DNA of 64,000 bases from Bradyrhizobium diazoefficiens (GCF_018131015.1 NZ_JAFCJJ010000002.1:62001-126000); one strand, 5' to 3'; counted from the first letter of the stretch, positions 1-9,337 are shown. Program-made: numbers and translations. Notes: generated by a model from the sequence alone, not told the origin.

Positions 1-385
1 TGCCGCTGCCGACGAGGAAGCAGAAAGCCAGCAGCGTCTCCGGCGTGATCAGCTGCAGCCCGGCCAGCAGCGTGAGCGCGGTCGCGCCGGTCAGCGCAAT
101 GGACAGCGAGACCAGCGTCACGATGCGGCGGTCATACATGTCGGCGATGGCGCCGGCCGGCATCGAGATCAGCATGATCGGCAGCATGAGGGCTGTCTGC
201 ACCAGCGCGACCTTGTCGGCCGAGGCCGCCATCTGCGTCATCGCCCAGGCCGCGCCCACGCCCTGGATCAGGAGGCCGAGATTGGAGAGCAGGCTGGCGA
301 GCCAGATGCGCCGGAACAGGGTGTACCGCAGCGGCGCGGTGATGCCGTCGGCAACGATTTTCTGACGGTTCGTCTGCTCGGTCAT
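1..385 (-). CDS. MFS transporter, N-terminal part (runs off the window)
   Basis: The reading frame starts at an ATG ending at 385 on the minus strand, preceded by an AGGGGA ribosome binding site about 4 nt upstream, and stays open to the window edge. About 128 residues are visible. They show a short polar N-terminus followed by hydrophobic helices (LASLLSNLGLLIQG; LPIMLISMPAGAIAD) and the short charged loop DMYDRR, which matches the MFS loop between helices 2 and 3. This fits the EntS-like MFS_3 exporter group. The substrate cannot be deduced and the C-terminal helices lie outside the window. The gene is divergent from the hydrolase at 521, leaving 135 nt for both promoters. Confidence 0.75.
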   Translation of the reverse strand, partial: MTEQTNRQKIVADGITAPLRYTLFRRIWLASLLSNLGLLIQGVGAAWAMTQMAASADKVALVQTALMLPIMLISMPAGAIADMYDRRIVTLVSLSIALTGATALTLLAGLQLITPETLLAFCFLVGSG

Positions 386-520
386 ATCCCCTTCCATGTC
401 GGCTGGCAGAAGTGGTCACGGCGATTCCGGCAGATTCAGTGATGCCCGCGAAAGTCCTTCGCTGTCCAGTGGTTAGGCGGCTATAACCGGTGCAAAGTCT
501 GGCTGGCCGGGGAGGAACAA

Positions 521-1891
521 ATGAGGCTGTCGCGACGGGTCATCCTGGAGGCCGCCGCTGCGGTGCCTTTCGCAATTGCGAGCTTGCGGATGGGCGCGCT
601 GGCCCAAACCACGCCCGCCGCAGGGAGCACCGAGGTCCCGCCGATCCTGTTCGTCCACGGCAATGGCGATTACGACGCGCTGTGGATGACGACGATGTGG
701 CGGATGGAGTCCAACGGCATCGCGCGCGACCGCATGGCGGCGATCAACTTTACCGACCCCAATGCACGCACTGACGACAAGGTCGAGCAGGCGAGCCGCT
801 CGTCGACCGAAGACCAGCGCCGCGAGCTCGCTGCCGCCATTGCGGAGCTGAAGCGCCGCACCGGCGCATCCCGCGTGGCGCTGGTCGGCAGCTCGCGCGG
901 CGGCTACGCGATCCGCAACGTCATCAAGAATGGCGGCGCCGGCGATGTCAGCCATGCCGTCCTGTGCGGCACGCCCAATCACGGCGTGTGGGCGACCGAC
1001 GACCAGCCGGGCAGCGAATTCAATGGCCGCGGCGCATTTCTGCGCGGCCTCAACGAGGGCGAAAGCGAGGTGACGCCGGGGCCGGCTTTCCTCACGCTGC
1101 GCAGCGACGGCATGGACAAATACGCCCAGGCCGACGGCCGCTTCATCGGCAAGCCCGGCACGCCGACCGGCGTCACCGTCGAGGGGCCGGAGCTGAAGGG
1201 CGCCACCAATCTCGTGCTCGGCGCGCTCGACCATCGCGAAGTGGCGTTCCATCCGCGCGCCTTCCGCGAGATCTACAAGTTCATCGCCGGCCGCGAACCC
1301 GCGCGCATCGCGATCGTGGCCGAGCAGAGCGTCCGGCTGAGTGGGCTCGTCACTGGCACCCCGGGCGGCGTGCCGACCAATCGTCCGGTTGCTGGTGCAA
1401 CCGTCGATGTCTTCCGCGTCGATCCCGAAACCGGCGAGCGCATGGGCGGCGCTCTCTACAACGTGAAGACCGGCGCCGACGGCCGCTGGGGCCCGGCGCA
1501 GGTCGAGCCGTCCTGGGCGCTCGAATTCGTCCTGACGTCGCCGGATGCGCCCACGACGCACATCTACCGCTCGCCCTTTTTGCGGTCCTCCGAATTGGTG
1601 CATCTGCGCGCCGCCCGCCCGCTCGGGCCGGCGGACAAGGACGCCGGCGCCGTCGTGATCATGTCGCGTCCGCGCGGCTATTTCGGCCTGCCGCGGGACG
1701 TGGTCCTGTTCAACGGCCGTGAGCCGGCCGACGTCAAGCCGGGGGTGCCCACGGATTCGGCAGCGACCCTGCGCCTTCCGGCCGCGGAGGTCGGGCGTAA
1801 CATCGTGGCCCAGTTTGGCGAAGAACGTATTGTGGCACGCGCCTGGCCTGCCGCCGAGAACAGGATTGCGGTGGCCGAGCTGACTTATTAG
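521..1891 (+). CDS. Tat-exported alpha/beta-fold hydrolase (esterase/lipase-like)
   Basis: A 456-residue protein. The N-terminus has an RLSRRVIL twin-arginine-like motif followed by a hydrophobic stretch and an A-L-A-Q cleavage-like site near residue 29, so export to the periplasm is likely. The mature part starts with an oxyanion-hole segment, FVHGNGDYD (about residue 44). The nucleophile motif is GSSRGG, with Ser near residue 125, and a possible catalytic His lies in LDHREVAFHP. The last ~170 residues form an extra domain, possibly a beta-sandwich. The ATG at 521 has GGAGGAA upstream. The P450 gene starts 35 nt downstream on the same strand, so co-transcription is plausible. The substrate is unknown. 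Confidence 0.75.
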   Translation: MRLSRRVILEAAAAVPFAIASLRMGALAQTTPAAGSTEVPPILFVHGNGDYDALWMTTMWRMESNGIARDRMAAINFTDPNARTDDKVEQASRSSTEDQRRELAAAIAELKRRTGASRVALVGSSRGGYAIRNVIKNGGAGDVSHAVLCGTPNHGVWATDDQPGSEFNGRGAFLRGLNEGESEVTPGPAFLTLRSDGMDKYAQADGRFIGKPGTPTGVTVEGPELKGATNLVLGALDHREVAFHPRAFREIYKFIAGREPARIAIVAEQSVRLSGLVTGTPGGVPTNRPVAGATVDVFRVDPETGERMGGALYNVKTGADGRWGPAQVEPSWALEFVLTSPDAPTTHIYRSPFLRSSELVHLRAARPLGPADKDAGAVVIMSRPRGYFGLPRDVVLFNGREPADVKPGVPTDSAATLRLPAAEVGRNIVAQFGEERIVARAWPAAENRIAVAELTY

Positions 1892-1926
1892 CTATTTGAT
1901 CGCGTCTCATCTCTCGGGAGAGAGCC

Positions 1927-3294
1927 ATGAATATCGCCAGTGTGCGCAGGCCCATCGTCCCCCCGACCCCGCCGCGTGCGCCCGACGACATGTCGTTCCT
2001 CGGCCGGCTCGCCGCGATCCGGCAGAACGTGATCGCGACCTGGGGACAGCGCGCCTATGAGGAAGACGTCATCAAGGGGCGCTTCTTCTTCCGCAACAGC
2101 TTCATCCTGAACCGTCCCGACGCGATCCGGCACATCCTGCTCAGCAATTACGAGAACTACACCCGCACGCCGGCCGGTTTCCGCATGCTGCGTCCCGTGG
2201 TCGGCAACGGCCTGCTGACCTCGGAAGGCCGCTCATGGACATTTCAGCGCCGCACGCTTGCGCCGGCCTTCACGCCGAAAGCAACTGCGGATCTCGTTCC
2301 ACACATGACGGCGGTGCTCGACGAGACCATCGCGAAGCTCGATGCGCGCACGGGCGAGTCGCTGGATTTGCGCGAAATCATGCAGCGCATGACGCTCGAG
2401 ATCGCCGGGCGCACGATGTTCTCGTTCGGCATGGATCGCCACGGTGCGACCTTGCGCAATTTCGTTATGGAATACGGCGAGCGGCTGGCACGGCCATATT
2501 TCCTCGACATGCTGCTGCCGCTGTCGTGGCCGAGCCCGAAGGATTTTGAGCGCGCCCGTTTCCGCACGCGCTGGACCGAATTCGTCGCGATGCTGATTGC
2601 CGAGCGGCGTGCAGCCGGCAAGAAGGATGGCGCGCCGCCACGCGACCTGTTCGATCTCATGGACGAGGCGCGCGATCCCGTCACCGGCAAGGGCTTTTCC
2701 GACGCGGAGCTCGTCGACGAAGTGGCGACCATGATTCTCGCCGGTCACGAGACCACGGCGATCGCCCTGTTCTGGGCGCTCTATCTGCTCGCGCTCGATC
2801 CGGAGACGCAGGAGGAGGTCGCCTCCGAGACGCGCGATGTCCATCTCGACAACATGGCCGACATCAACAGGCAGAAATTCACCCGCGCGGTGATCGACGA
2901 GACCATGCGGCTCTATCCGTCCGCGTTCCTGATCGCGCGGGCGGCGCGCGAGAAGGACAATGCCGCCGGCCTCGAGATCGGCAAGGGCGACGTCATCCTG
3001 ATCGCGCCCTGGCTGCTGCACCGGCACGAGAAGTTGTGGGACCAGCCCAATGCGTTCATTCCCAAGCGCTTCATGTCGGCCGAGGCACCGGATCGTTTCG
3101 CCTATCTGCCGTTCGGCGCAGGCCCGCGGGTCTGCATCGGCGCGCCGTTCGCGCAGGCCGAATCCGTGCTGGCGCTGGCCCGGCTGATCGGAGCGTTCCG
3201 TGTCGAGCTCGTCGATACAGAGCCCGTGATTCCACTTGGCGTCGTCACGACCCAGCCGGAGCGTTCACCCATGTTCCGCATCACGCGCCGGTGA
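1927..3294 (+). CDS. cytochrome P450
   Basis: A 455-residue heme monooxygenase of bacterial soluble type. The I-helix oxygen-activation motif is AGHETTA (about residue 272), the K-helix ExxR is in DETMR, and the heme-binding loop is FGAGPRVCIGAPFA with the cysteine ligand near residue 403. Length and motif spacing are normal. The start is preceded by GGGAGAG. It follows the Tat hydrolase by 35 nt and precedes a nucleotide cyclase by 50 nt. No ferredoxin or reductase gene is adjacent, so the electron donor must be encoded elsewhere. The substrate cannot be inferred; the family includes fatty-acid and terpenoid hydroxylases. Confidence 0.92.
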   Translation: MNIASVRRPIVPPTPPRAPDDMSFLGRLAAIRQNVIATWGQRAYEEDVIKGRFFFRNSFILNRPDAIRHILLSNYENYTRTPAGFRMLRPVVGNGLLTSEGRSWTFQRRTLAPAFTPKATADLVPHMTAVLDETIAKLDARTGESLDLREIMQRMTLEIAGRTMFSFGMDRHGATLRNFVMEYGERLARPYFLDMLLPLSWPSPKDFERARFRTRWTEFVAMLIAERRAAGKKDGAPPRDLFDLMDEARDPVTGKGFSDAELVDEVATMILAGHETTAIALFWALYLLALDPETQEEVASETRDVHLDNMADINRQKFTRAVIDETMRLYPSAFLIARAAREKDNAAGLEIGKGDVILIAPWLLHRHEKLWDQPNAFIPKRFMSAEAPDRFAYLPFGAGPRVCIGAPFAQAESVLALARLIGAFRVELVDTEPVIPLGVVTTQPERSPMFRITRR

Positions 3295-3344
3295 CGAGCA
3301 CTCGTCTGGCCAATGGCGTGATCCGCCCTAGATGGAGTTTCGCC

Positions 3345-4754
3345 ATGAGCGACATCCAAGCGCAACTTTCGGTTCTCAAGCAAACTGCCGATCCGGCCGT
3401 CGTCGACGCCATTGGTCGCCTGATCGCTGATGGTGCTGACCGGGATCTCAACCGGATCAACGCACTGGACTTCGCCGACCGCACCGGGCTCGACCAGGAA
3501 AAGGTTATTTCAGGCTTCCTGCACGCCTCGCGGCTCGGGCTGTTCGACATGGGCTGGAACGTGCTGTGTCCCGGCTGCGGTGGCGTGCTCGGCGCACACA
3601 CAACGTTGAAGTCGCTGAAGCACGACGACTACAATTGCGCGCTCTGTGCCGCGGGCTACGAGGCCTCCGTCGATGAAATGGTCGAGGTGGCGTTCACCGT
3701 CAGCCCGCGTGTCCGCCGCATCGGTGCGCATGATCCCGACAGGTTGCCGATCTGGGAGTATGTCCGGCAGATGTTCTGGAGTTCGGGCGTCGACGTCAGC
3801 GACGAGACCTTCTCGCGCCTGATCAACGAGGTGACGTTGGAGGCGCTCGAATTGCCGGCGGGCGAAAAGGCGATCCTGTCGCTGAACTTGCCCAGCCAGT
3901 TCATCATCGTGTTCGAGCCGGTGACCCATTCGGCCCATTTCGTGGACGTGCAGGGCGAGCCGTCGACCGAACGTCAACAATTGTCGATCGTTTTCAACAA
4001 ACTGGAGGCCCCGACCGGAACGACAGTGATGCGTCCGGGGCCGCTGCGCCTCACGCTCGACAACCAATCCGGCAACCGGGTGCTACCGTCGATCTGGATC
4101 GCGGGCGATGTGCTGCATGAGATGCTGGGCCATCGCAAGCCGATCCTCACCGCCAAGCGGATACTGTCCAACCAGACGTTTCGCGACGTCTTCAAGGCCG
4201 ACAATCTCAATGTCGACCAGCGACTGAAGATCACCTCGCTGACCTTCCTGTTCACCGACCTCAAGGGCTCCACGCCGCTGTACCAGCGGGTCGGCGATCT
4301 CAACGCCTTCGATCTCGTCCGCGCGCATTTCCGTGCCGTGCTGGAGATCATCGCCGCCGAGAAAGGCGCTGTCGTGAAGACGATCGGCGATGCGGTGATG
4401 GCGACCTTCGTCAGACCCGAGCACGCCATCACCGCCGCGCTGCGCATGCGCGCAGCCATGGATGAATTGAACGAGCAGCGCGGGTCCAAGGATCTCGTCC
4501 TCAAGATCGGCATCCATGAAGGTCCCTGCCTTGCGGTGATGCTCAACGAGCGGCAGGACTATTTCGGCCAGACGGTCAACATCGCCGCGCGCGTGCAGAG
4601 CCTGTCGACCGCGCAGGAGATCCACATCACGGGGCCGGTGCTGGATGCACCGGCGGTCGCCGAAATCCTGCAGCAGCGCGAGATCAAGCCGATCCAGAAG
4701 CAGGCGGCGCTGCGCGGCATTGCCGACAAGATGGTGGTGTACGAAATACCGTGA
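3345..4754 (+). CDS. class III adenylate/guanylate cyclase with Cys-rich N-terminal domain
   Basis: A 469-residue protein. Residues 1-65 look like a winged-helix-type segment. A CPGCGG...CALC pair of CxxC motifs (about residues 75-101) suggests a zinc ribbon. A middle domain resembling the DUF5939 region follows, and the class III cyclase catalytic domain runs from about residue 299 to the end. The catalytic core shows TFLFTDLKGST (metal-binding Asp), TIGDAVMATF (second metal Asp) and GQTVNIAARVQ (transition-state Asn/Arg). It has no membrane segment, so it should be cytosolic. The product is most likely cAMP, but specificity is not proven from sequence. The ATG at 3345 was chosen because the family N-terminus starts there; the frame is open further upstream into P450 sequence. 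Confidence 0.85.
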   Translation: MSDIQAQLSVLKQTADPAVVDAIGRLIADGADRDLNRINALDFADRTGLDQEKVISGFLHASRLGLFDMGWNVLCPGCGGVLGAHTTLKSLKHDDYNCALCAAGYEASVDEMVEVAFTVSPRVRRIGAHDPDRLPIWEYVRQMFWSSGVDVSDETFSRLINEVTLEALELPAGEKAILSLNLPSQFIIVFEPVTHSAHFVDVQGEPSTERQQLSIVFNKLEAPTGTTVMRPGPLRLTLDNQSGNRVLPSIWIAGDVLHEMLGHRKPILTAKRILSNQTFRDVFKADNLNVDQRLKITSLTFLFTDLKGSTPLYQRVGDLNAFDLVRAHFRAVLEIIAAEKGAVVKTIGDAVMATFVRPEHAITAALRMRAAMDELNEQRGSKDLVLKIGIHEGPCLAVMLNERQDYFGQTVNIAARVQSLSTAQEIHITGPVLDAPAVAEILQQREIKPIQKQAALRGIADKMVVYEIP

Positions 4755-4891
4755 GCTCCCGTCATTCCGGGAGATTGCCGAAAGGTAATGCAGTGCGAGG
4801 CGCTGCGGCACGTTGCGTCGGTCGAGTTCCCCGCTCATATATTGAGTCGTAGTGCCGCTTCCTGCGGCTTCACCGGTTTTGGTAGGACTTC

Positions 4892-5380
4892 ATGCTCGAC
4901 GGCCTGCGTCAATTCATTGCTGAGATCGTTGCTCCCCATGCCCAGGACCGTGCGTTCGGCGACAGCGACTACCGGCTGGCGGCCACCGCGCTGCTCGTTC
5001 ACGTGATCTCGCTGGACGGCCAGCCGACGCAGGCCGAGCGAAGCAAGCTGCACAGCCTGATCGAAAGCCATTTCGGCCTGGACCGGGGCACTGCGGATCG
5101 GCTCATCGCAGATGCGATCCAGGTCGAGGGCGAAGCGGTCGACCTCTATCATTTCACCAGCGTCATCATGCGTTCGCTGGACGAGGAAGGCCGCAAGCGC
5201 GTCGTCCAGATGATGTGGGAGCTGGTCTATGCCGATGGTCAGGTCACCGAGTTCGAGGACAATGTCGTTTGGCGCGCCTCCGATCTGCTCGGAATCTCGC
5301 AACGCGACCGGATCGACCTGAAGCACGCCGTCGCGGATCGCGCCGGTGGTCAGGTCAAGGACGATGCGGTCGGCGGCTGA
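4892..5380 (+). CDS. TerB-family protein (tellurite-resistance TerB/DjlA-like fold)
   Basis: A 162-residue, all-helical acidic protein. It has the TerB pattern: an N-terminal ALLVHVISLDGQPTQAER helix-loop with conserved Asp and Glu, and a second half-repeat around MWELVYADGQVTEFED. In this family such acidic loops are thought to bind metal. The members have broad stress or envelope associations and the exact role is unknown. No ter operon partners are nearby. The gene stands alone between the cyclase (137 nt upstream) and an SDR. Confidence 0.75.
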   Translation: MLDGLRQFIAEIVAPHAQDRAFGDSDYRLAATALLVHVISLDGQPTQAERSKLHSLIESHFGLDRGTADRLIADAIQVEGEAVDLYHFTSVIMRSLDEEGRKRVVQMMWELVYADGQVTEFEDNVVWRASDLLGISQRDRIDLKHAVADRAGGQVKDDAVGG

Positions 5381-5629
5381 ACCCGTCTACGCCGCCCACC
5401 ATCGTCGGTTGTGCGGACCACATGACGAAACTTTAATGTATTCGCCGACGCCGGCGGTTCCCGGTTCCCTTGTAAATCCGCAGTTTTTTCCGTTCTCCCT
5501 GATGTTCGTTCAAGCAGCCATGCCCCTGGCGCGGCTTGTCGGACGCGCGCGGCTTATGCTCTCGTGCGGGAACTACGGGGCCAAGAAACTGAAACTGGGC
5601 AAGAAACTGCAATTCAAGAGACTGCAATC

Positions 5630-6409
5630 GTGATTGAGCGGGTAACCCTGATCACCGGTGCCTCGGCGGGCATCGGCACGGAGCTGGCGCGTGTATTCGC
5701 TGCAAACGGACACCGCCTCGCGCTGACGGCGCGGCGCGCGGACCGCCTCGAGGCGCTCGCGAGTGAGCTCGCCGCCAGCGGAGGCAAGAGGCCGATTGTG
5801 ATCGCCTGCGATCTTCAGCAGCCGGACGCGGGCGACAAGATCGCTGCTGCGCTTGCCGCCGAGGGCGTCGAACTCGACCATCTCGTCAACAATGCCGGCT
5901 TCGGCGTATTCGGCGATGCCATCGAGCGCGACCGCGCCGAGCAGGTCGGCATCGTCGATGTCAACGTCCGGGCCCTGACGGACCTGTCGCTGCGATTCGC
6001 CGATCAGCTCGTCAGGAACAAGGGCGGTCTGCTCAATGTCGGTTCGGTTGCCGGCTTCCTGCCCGGCCCCGGCATGGCCGTGTACTACGCGTCCAAGGCC
6101 TATGTGATCTCCTTCACCGAGGCCTTGCGGGCGGAGCTCGCGCCGCGCGGCGTCCGCGTCACCGTGCTTTGCCCGGGTCCGGTGCCCACCGAATTTCAGG
6201 GACGCGCCGGCGTCGGCAATGGACACGACACGGCCGTCCTCGACGTTTCCGCCGCCGAGGTCGCACGGCAGGCCTATCGTGGCCTGATGGCGAACAAACG
6301 GGCAGTGCTGCCCGGTCTCGGCATCAAGATCGTGCCGTTCGCGCTGCGTTTCTTCCCGCGCGGGTTCATCCTGGCATGCGTCAGTCGATTTCAAAGGCAG
6401 CGCACCTAG
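5630..6409 (+). CDS. SDR-family NAD(P)-dependent oxidoreductase
   Basis: About 259 residues starting at a GTG at 5630; the upstream in-frame extension is low-complexity and not protein-like. The Rossmann glycine motif TGASAGIG, the NNAG motif (NNAGFG), the catalytic Ser in VGSVAGF and the YxxxK motif (YYASKAY) are all present, so it should be an active classical SDR. Length is standard. The substrate is unknown. The start is unusual: three AAGARACTG-like repeats directly precede the GTG and the ribosome binding site is weak. Confidence 0.85.
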   Translation: MIERVTLITGASAGIGTELARVFAANGHRLALTARRADRLEALASELAASGGKRPIVIACDLQQPDAGDKIAAALAAEGVELDHLVNNAGFGVFGDAIERDRAEQVGIVDVNVRALTDLSLRFADQLVRNKGGLLNVGSVAGFLPGPGMAVYYASKAYVISFTEALRAELAPRGVRVTVLCPGPVPTEFQGRAGVGNGHDTAVLDVSAAEVARQAYRGLMANKRAVLPGLGIKIVPFALRFFPRGFILACVSRFQRQRT

Positions 6410-6532
6410 AAAGCGCGAAAACCCCGTAGTGGCCCGGAGCTTGCTTCATCACTCGTGTGTGCGCGAACTCACACGATGTTAACGATCGCTTAGCTATGCT
6501 GGCGGTCTGAACCGATAGCACTCGCAGAGGCC

Positions 6533-7333
6533 ATGTCGTTCCGGACGGACAGGTTTGGTGGCGCAGAATTGGTGCCCTTCCCCAGAAGGACGCTCCGCGC
6601 GGGCGCCTCCGATCGCGAAACGCGCCTGCCCGTCCTGATCGTCCTGCACCAGGAATCCTCGACGCCGGGCCGCGTCGGTAATGCGCTCCGCGCGCTCGGC
6701 CATCGCCTCGACATTCGCCGGCCACGCTTTGGCGATTCCCTGCCCGAGACGCTCGAGCAGCATGCCGGTGCCGTGTATTTCGGCGGCCCGATGAGCGCCA
6801 ATGACTCCGACGACTATATCCGCCGCGAGATCGATTGGCTGGAAATTCCGCTCCGCGAGCAGCGGCCGTTCCTCGGCATCTGCCTCGGCGCGCAGATGCT
6901 TGCGATCCAGCTCGGTGCCCGCGTCGCTCCGCACGCCGACGCGCTGACCCAGATCGGCTACTATCCGGTGCGTCCGACGGCTGCGGGACACGCGCTCTGC
7001 CCGCACTGGCCGGACCGTGTCTATCATTGGCATCGCGAGGGATTTGGGTTGCCGGCCGGCGCCGAGTTGCTCGCTGAAGGCGATGATTTCCCGGTGCAGG
7101 CGTTCCGCGCCGGCAACGCCTTCGGTGTGCAGTTTCACCCTGACGTGACCTACGCGATGATGCATTGCTGGACCACGCGCGGCTATGACGGCCTCAGCGC
7201 GCCGGGCGCGCGCGAGCGGCATCATCATTTCGCGGACCGTGCCGTCTACGACGTCGCCGAACGCGCCTGGCTCGATCATTTCATCGATTGCTGGCTGGCG
7301 CGCCGTCCGGTGCTGGCGCAAGCCGCCGAGTGA
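6533..7333 (+). CDS. class I glutamine amidotransferase (GATase1) domain protein
   Basis: 266 residues. Following a ~30-residue polar N-terminus is a class I GATase fold with the nucleophile elbow GICLGAQ (Cys near residue 117) and the catalytic His in VQFHPDV. A Glu for the triad is not assigned. It resembles stand-alone GMP-synthase-like amidotransferases that use glutamine to supply ammonia or hydrolyse gamma-glutamyl bonds. No synthase partner is adjacent, so the acceptor reaction is unknown. It sits alone between an SDR (120 nt upstream) and an enoyl-CoA hydratase. Confidence 0.85.
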   Translation: MSFRTDRFGGAELVPFPRRTLRAGASDRETRLPVLIVLHQESSTPGRVGNALRALGHRLDIRRPRFGDSLPETLEQHAGAVYFGGPMSANDSDDYIRREIDWLEIPLREQRPFLGICLGAQMLAIQLGARVAPHADALTQIGYYPVRPTAAGHALCPHWPDRVYHWHREGFGLPAGAELLAEGDDFPVQAFRAGNAFGVQFHPDVTYAMMHCWTTRGYDGLSAPGARERHHHFADRAVYDVAERAWLDHFIDCWLARRPVLAQAAE

Positions 7334-7458
7334 TCGCGCCTTCGGGCAGATCCTTGGCGCGGTTTCCTGGCGCAAGTCCTTGCCTCATCCCTTGTTATGC
7401 TAGGCTCGCTGCAAACGAGCTCGCGCGAATGCGTGCCCGATAACCGAGGGAGAGCGCC

Positions 7459-8271
7459 GTGGCCTATGAACACATTCTCTATGAGGTGAGCGACAAGATC
7501 GCGACCATCACGCTCAACCGTCCCGACCGCATGAATGCCTGGACGCCGGTCATGGAGCGCGACGTGCGTCACGCGATGGAAGCATCCAGCGCCGACGACA
7601 ATGTCCGCGTCATCGTGCTCACCGGCGCAGGCCGCGCCTTCTGCGCCGGCGCCGACATGGACGCGCTGAAGGGGCTCGATCCCAACGACGTCAGGCGTGC
7701 CTCGAACCTGCCGCCGTTCGACATGAACCGCCGTCCCGATTGGCAGACGCGCTACGGCTTCTATCCGTCGATCGGAAAGCCGGTTATCGCCATGCTCAAC
7801 GGCGCGACTGCCGGCATCGGCCTCGTCCACGCGCTCTATTGCGACCTGCGCTTTGCCGCCGACAACACCGTGTTCACGACAGCCTTCGCACGGCGCGGCC
7901 TGATCGCCGAACATGGCATGTCCTGGATGCTGCCGCGCATCGTCGGCCACGCCAATGCGATGGACCTGCTGCTCTCGGCCCGCCGCGTATCGAGCGAGGA
8001 GGCGCTGCGGATCGGACTGGTCAATCGCCTCAGCTCGCCCGAGAAGCTGCGCGAGGAGACCTATGCTTATGCGCGCGACCTCGCCGATCTGGTCTCGCCG
8101 AGCGCGATGGCCGTGATCAAGCGGCAACTCTACGAGGTGCCGTTCCAGACCCTGGCCGAGGCCACGATCGAGGCCAACCGCGAGATGCTGGTCGCGCTCA
8201 ACGGCAGCGATTTCCGGGAAGGCGTGGCGAGCTTCATGGAGAAGCGGCCGCCAAGGTTTACGGGGAGGTAG
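7459..8271 (+). CDS. enoyl-CoA hydratase/isomerase (crotonase) family protein
   Basis: 270 residues with crotonase-fold features: ATITLNRPDRMNAW at the N-terminus, VLTGAGRAFCAGADM forming the first oxyanion-hole strand, and GATAGIGLVHALYCDLRFAA forming the second. The hydratase Glu is conserved in position at AEHGMSW. It probably acts on acyl-CoA substrates in beta-oxidation or side-chain degradation. The gene has a GAGGGAGAG ribosome binding site and no fatty-acid operon partners next to it, so the precise substrate is open. Confidence 0.88.
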   Translation: MAYEHILYEVSDKIATITLNRPDRMNAWTPVMERDVRHAMEASSADDNVRVIVLTGAGRAFCAGADMDALKGLDPNDVRRASNLPPFDMNRRPDWQTRYGFYPSIGKPVIAMLNGATAGIGLVHALYCDLRFAADNTVFTTAFARRGLIAEHGMSWMLPRIVGHANAMDLLLSARRVSSEEALRIGLVNRLSSPEKLREETYAYARDLADLVSPSAMAVIKRQLYEVPFQTLAEATIEANREMLVALNGSDFREGVASFMEKRPPRFTGR

Positions 8272-8325
8272 GGGATTCGGGGAGGAGTACCAACAGTCCG
8301 TCTTCGCCCTGCGGGCTTCGCCGGA

Positions 8326-8388
8326 CACCACGCTTCGCCCTTCAGGCTCCGTCGTGGCTGCGCCACGCGTAGCCCGAAGGGCGAAGCG

Positions 8389-8393
<5 letters not shown>
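8326..8393. repeat. 18-bp perfect inverted repeat touching the tRNA 3' end
   Basis: The arms are CACCACGCTTCGCCCTTC (8326-8343) and its exact reverse complement (8376-8393), separated by 32 nt that include a second short palindrome (CGTGGCTGCGCCACG). The right arm overlaps the CCA end of the tRNA-Ala gene by 5 nt. The sequence style matches the palindromic intergenic elements seen elsewhere in the window. It could act as a terminator or processing signal for the tRNA transcript, which runs leftward into it. Confidence 0.8.
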
Positions 8394-8464
<71 letters not shown>

Positions 8465-8688
8465 GTTTGCTGGCCGCTCTGGTAAACGCGGCCGACAACC
8501 GGGCGCCATTTAAGTCCCCGCCAAGGTCAAGTCAAGGACGGGTGTAACCCGGTTTTAGCCATACCGGCGCCGACTTCCCTTGTTTGGGCCGGAGGGAACC
8601 GATATCTAGCCAATACAAGCTCAAGACAAGCCCAGACGTTACCCCCAAGCACCGCCCCTACGACACAGGCCCAGAGAGTGTTTCGCTG

Positions 8689-8979
8689 ATGCGCCCGATA
8701 GTCTTCATCCTGATCCAGGTCATCAATCTCTACATCTACCTGCTGATCGCATCGGCGATTCTGTCGTGGTTGATCGCGTTCAACGTCGTGAACACCCGCA
8801 ACCAGTTCGTCGGAGCGGTCGCGGAGTTTCTCTATCGAATCACCGAGCCGGTGCTCGGCCCGATCCGGCGCAGGCTGCCCAACATGGGCGGACTCGACAT
8901 CTCGCCGATCGTCGCCTTCTTCGTGCTGTGGTTGATCCAGCTCTATCTCGCCGAGTACGTCTATCCGAACGTGCCGTAA
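8689..8979 (+). CDS. YggT-family membrane protein
   Basis: 96 residues from the ATG at 8689; the frame is open further upstream but that extension is polar and unlike the family. It has two hydrophobic segments (VFILIQVINLYIYLLIASAI and SPIVAFFVLWLIQLYL). The loop between them holds the YggT hallmark EPVLGPIRRRLP. Members are linked to cation or osmotic tolerance and cell-envelope assembly, with no firmly established biochemical role. It is the first gene of a yggT-DUF167-folD run, with 24 nt to the next gene. Confidence 0.88.
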   Translation: MRPIVFILIQVINLYIYLLIASAILSWLIAFNVVNTRNQFVGAVAEFLYRITEPVLGPIRRRLPNMGGLDISPIVAFFVLWLIQLYLAEYVYPNVP

Positions 8980-9003
8980 GTCGAGACCCCTGATGGAGCC
9001 TCG

Positions 9004-9336
9004 ATGGCCCCCTGGCGCTTCTCCACCACGGGCATCAGCATCGCGCTCCGGGTGACGCCGCGCGGCGGGCGCGACGGTGTCGACGGGATCGAGCAACTCT
9101 CCGACGGTCGCAGCGTGCTGAAGGTGCGCGTGCGGGCCATCGCCGACGGCGGCGAAGCCAATCGCGCGGTTCTGGCGCTGCTGGCGAAATCGCTCGGCGT
9201 GCCCAAGGCCAGCGTCAGACTCTTGTCCGGGGCGACGTCGCGGCTGAAGCAGATTGCGGTTGACGGCGATCCGGCGCGGCTCGACGAAGCCCTGAGCCGG
9301 CTTGCATCAGTCGATTCGACAGACCAGGGGAACTGA
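9004..9336 (+). CDS. DUF167 (YggU-like) protein
   Basis: 110 residues with the DUF167 core: an N-terminal strand [15 protein letters not shown], then [22 protein letters not shown] and a C-terminal [13 protein letters not shown]. The family is a small cytosolic alpha/beta fold whose function is not established. It is often encoded next to yggT, as here. Its stop (TGA ending 9336) is 1 nt from the folD ATG, so the two are almost certainly translated from one mRNA. Confidence 0.88.
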   Translation: MAPWRFSTTGISIALRVTPRGGRDGVDGIEQLSDGRSVLKVRVRAIADGGEANRAVLALLAKSLGVPKASVRLLSGATSRLKQIAVDGDPARLDEALSRLASVDSTDQGN

Positions 9337-9337
9337 C

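Noticed and set aside
55..365. Small plus-strand ORF at the window start
   Set aside because: It is antisense to a clear MFS N-terminus with transmembrane helices and a good ribosome binding site.
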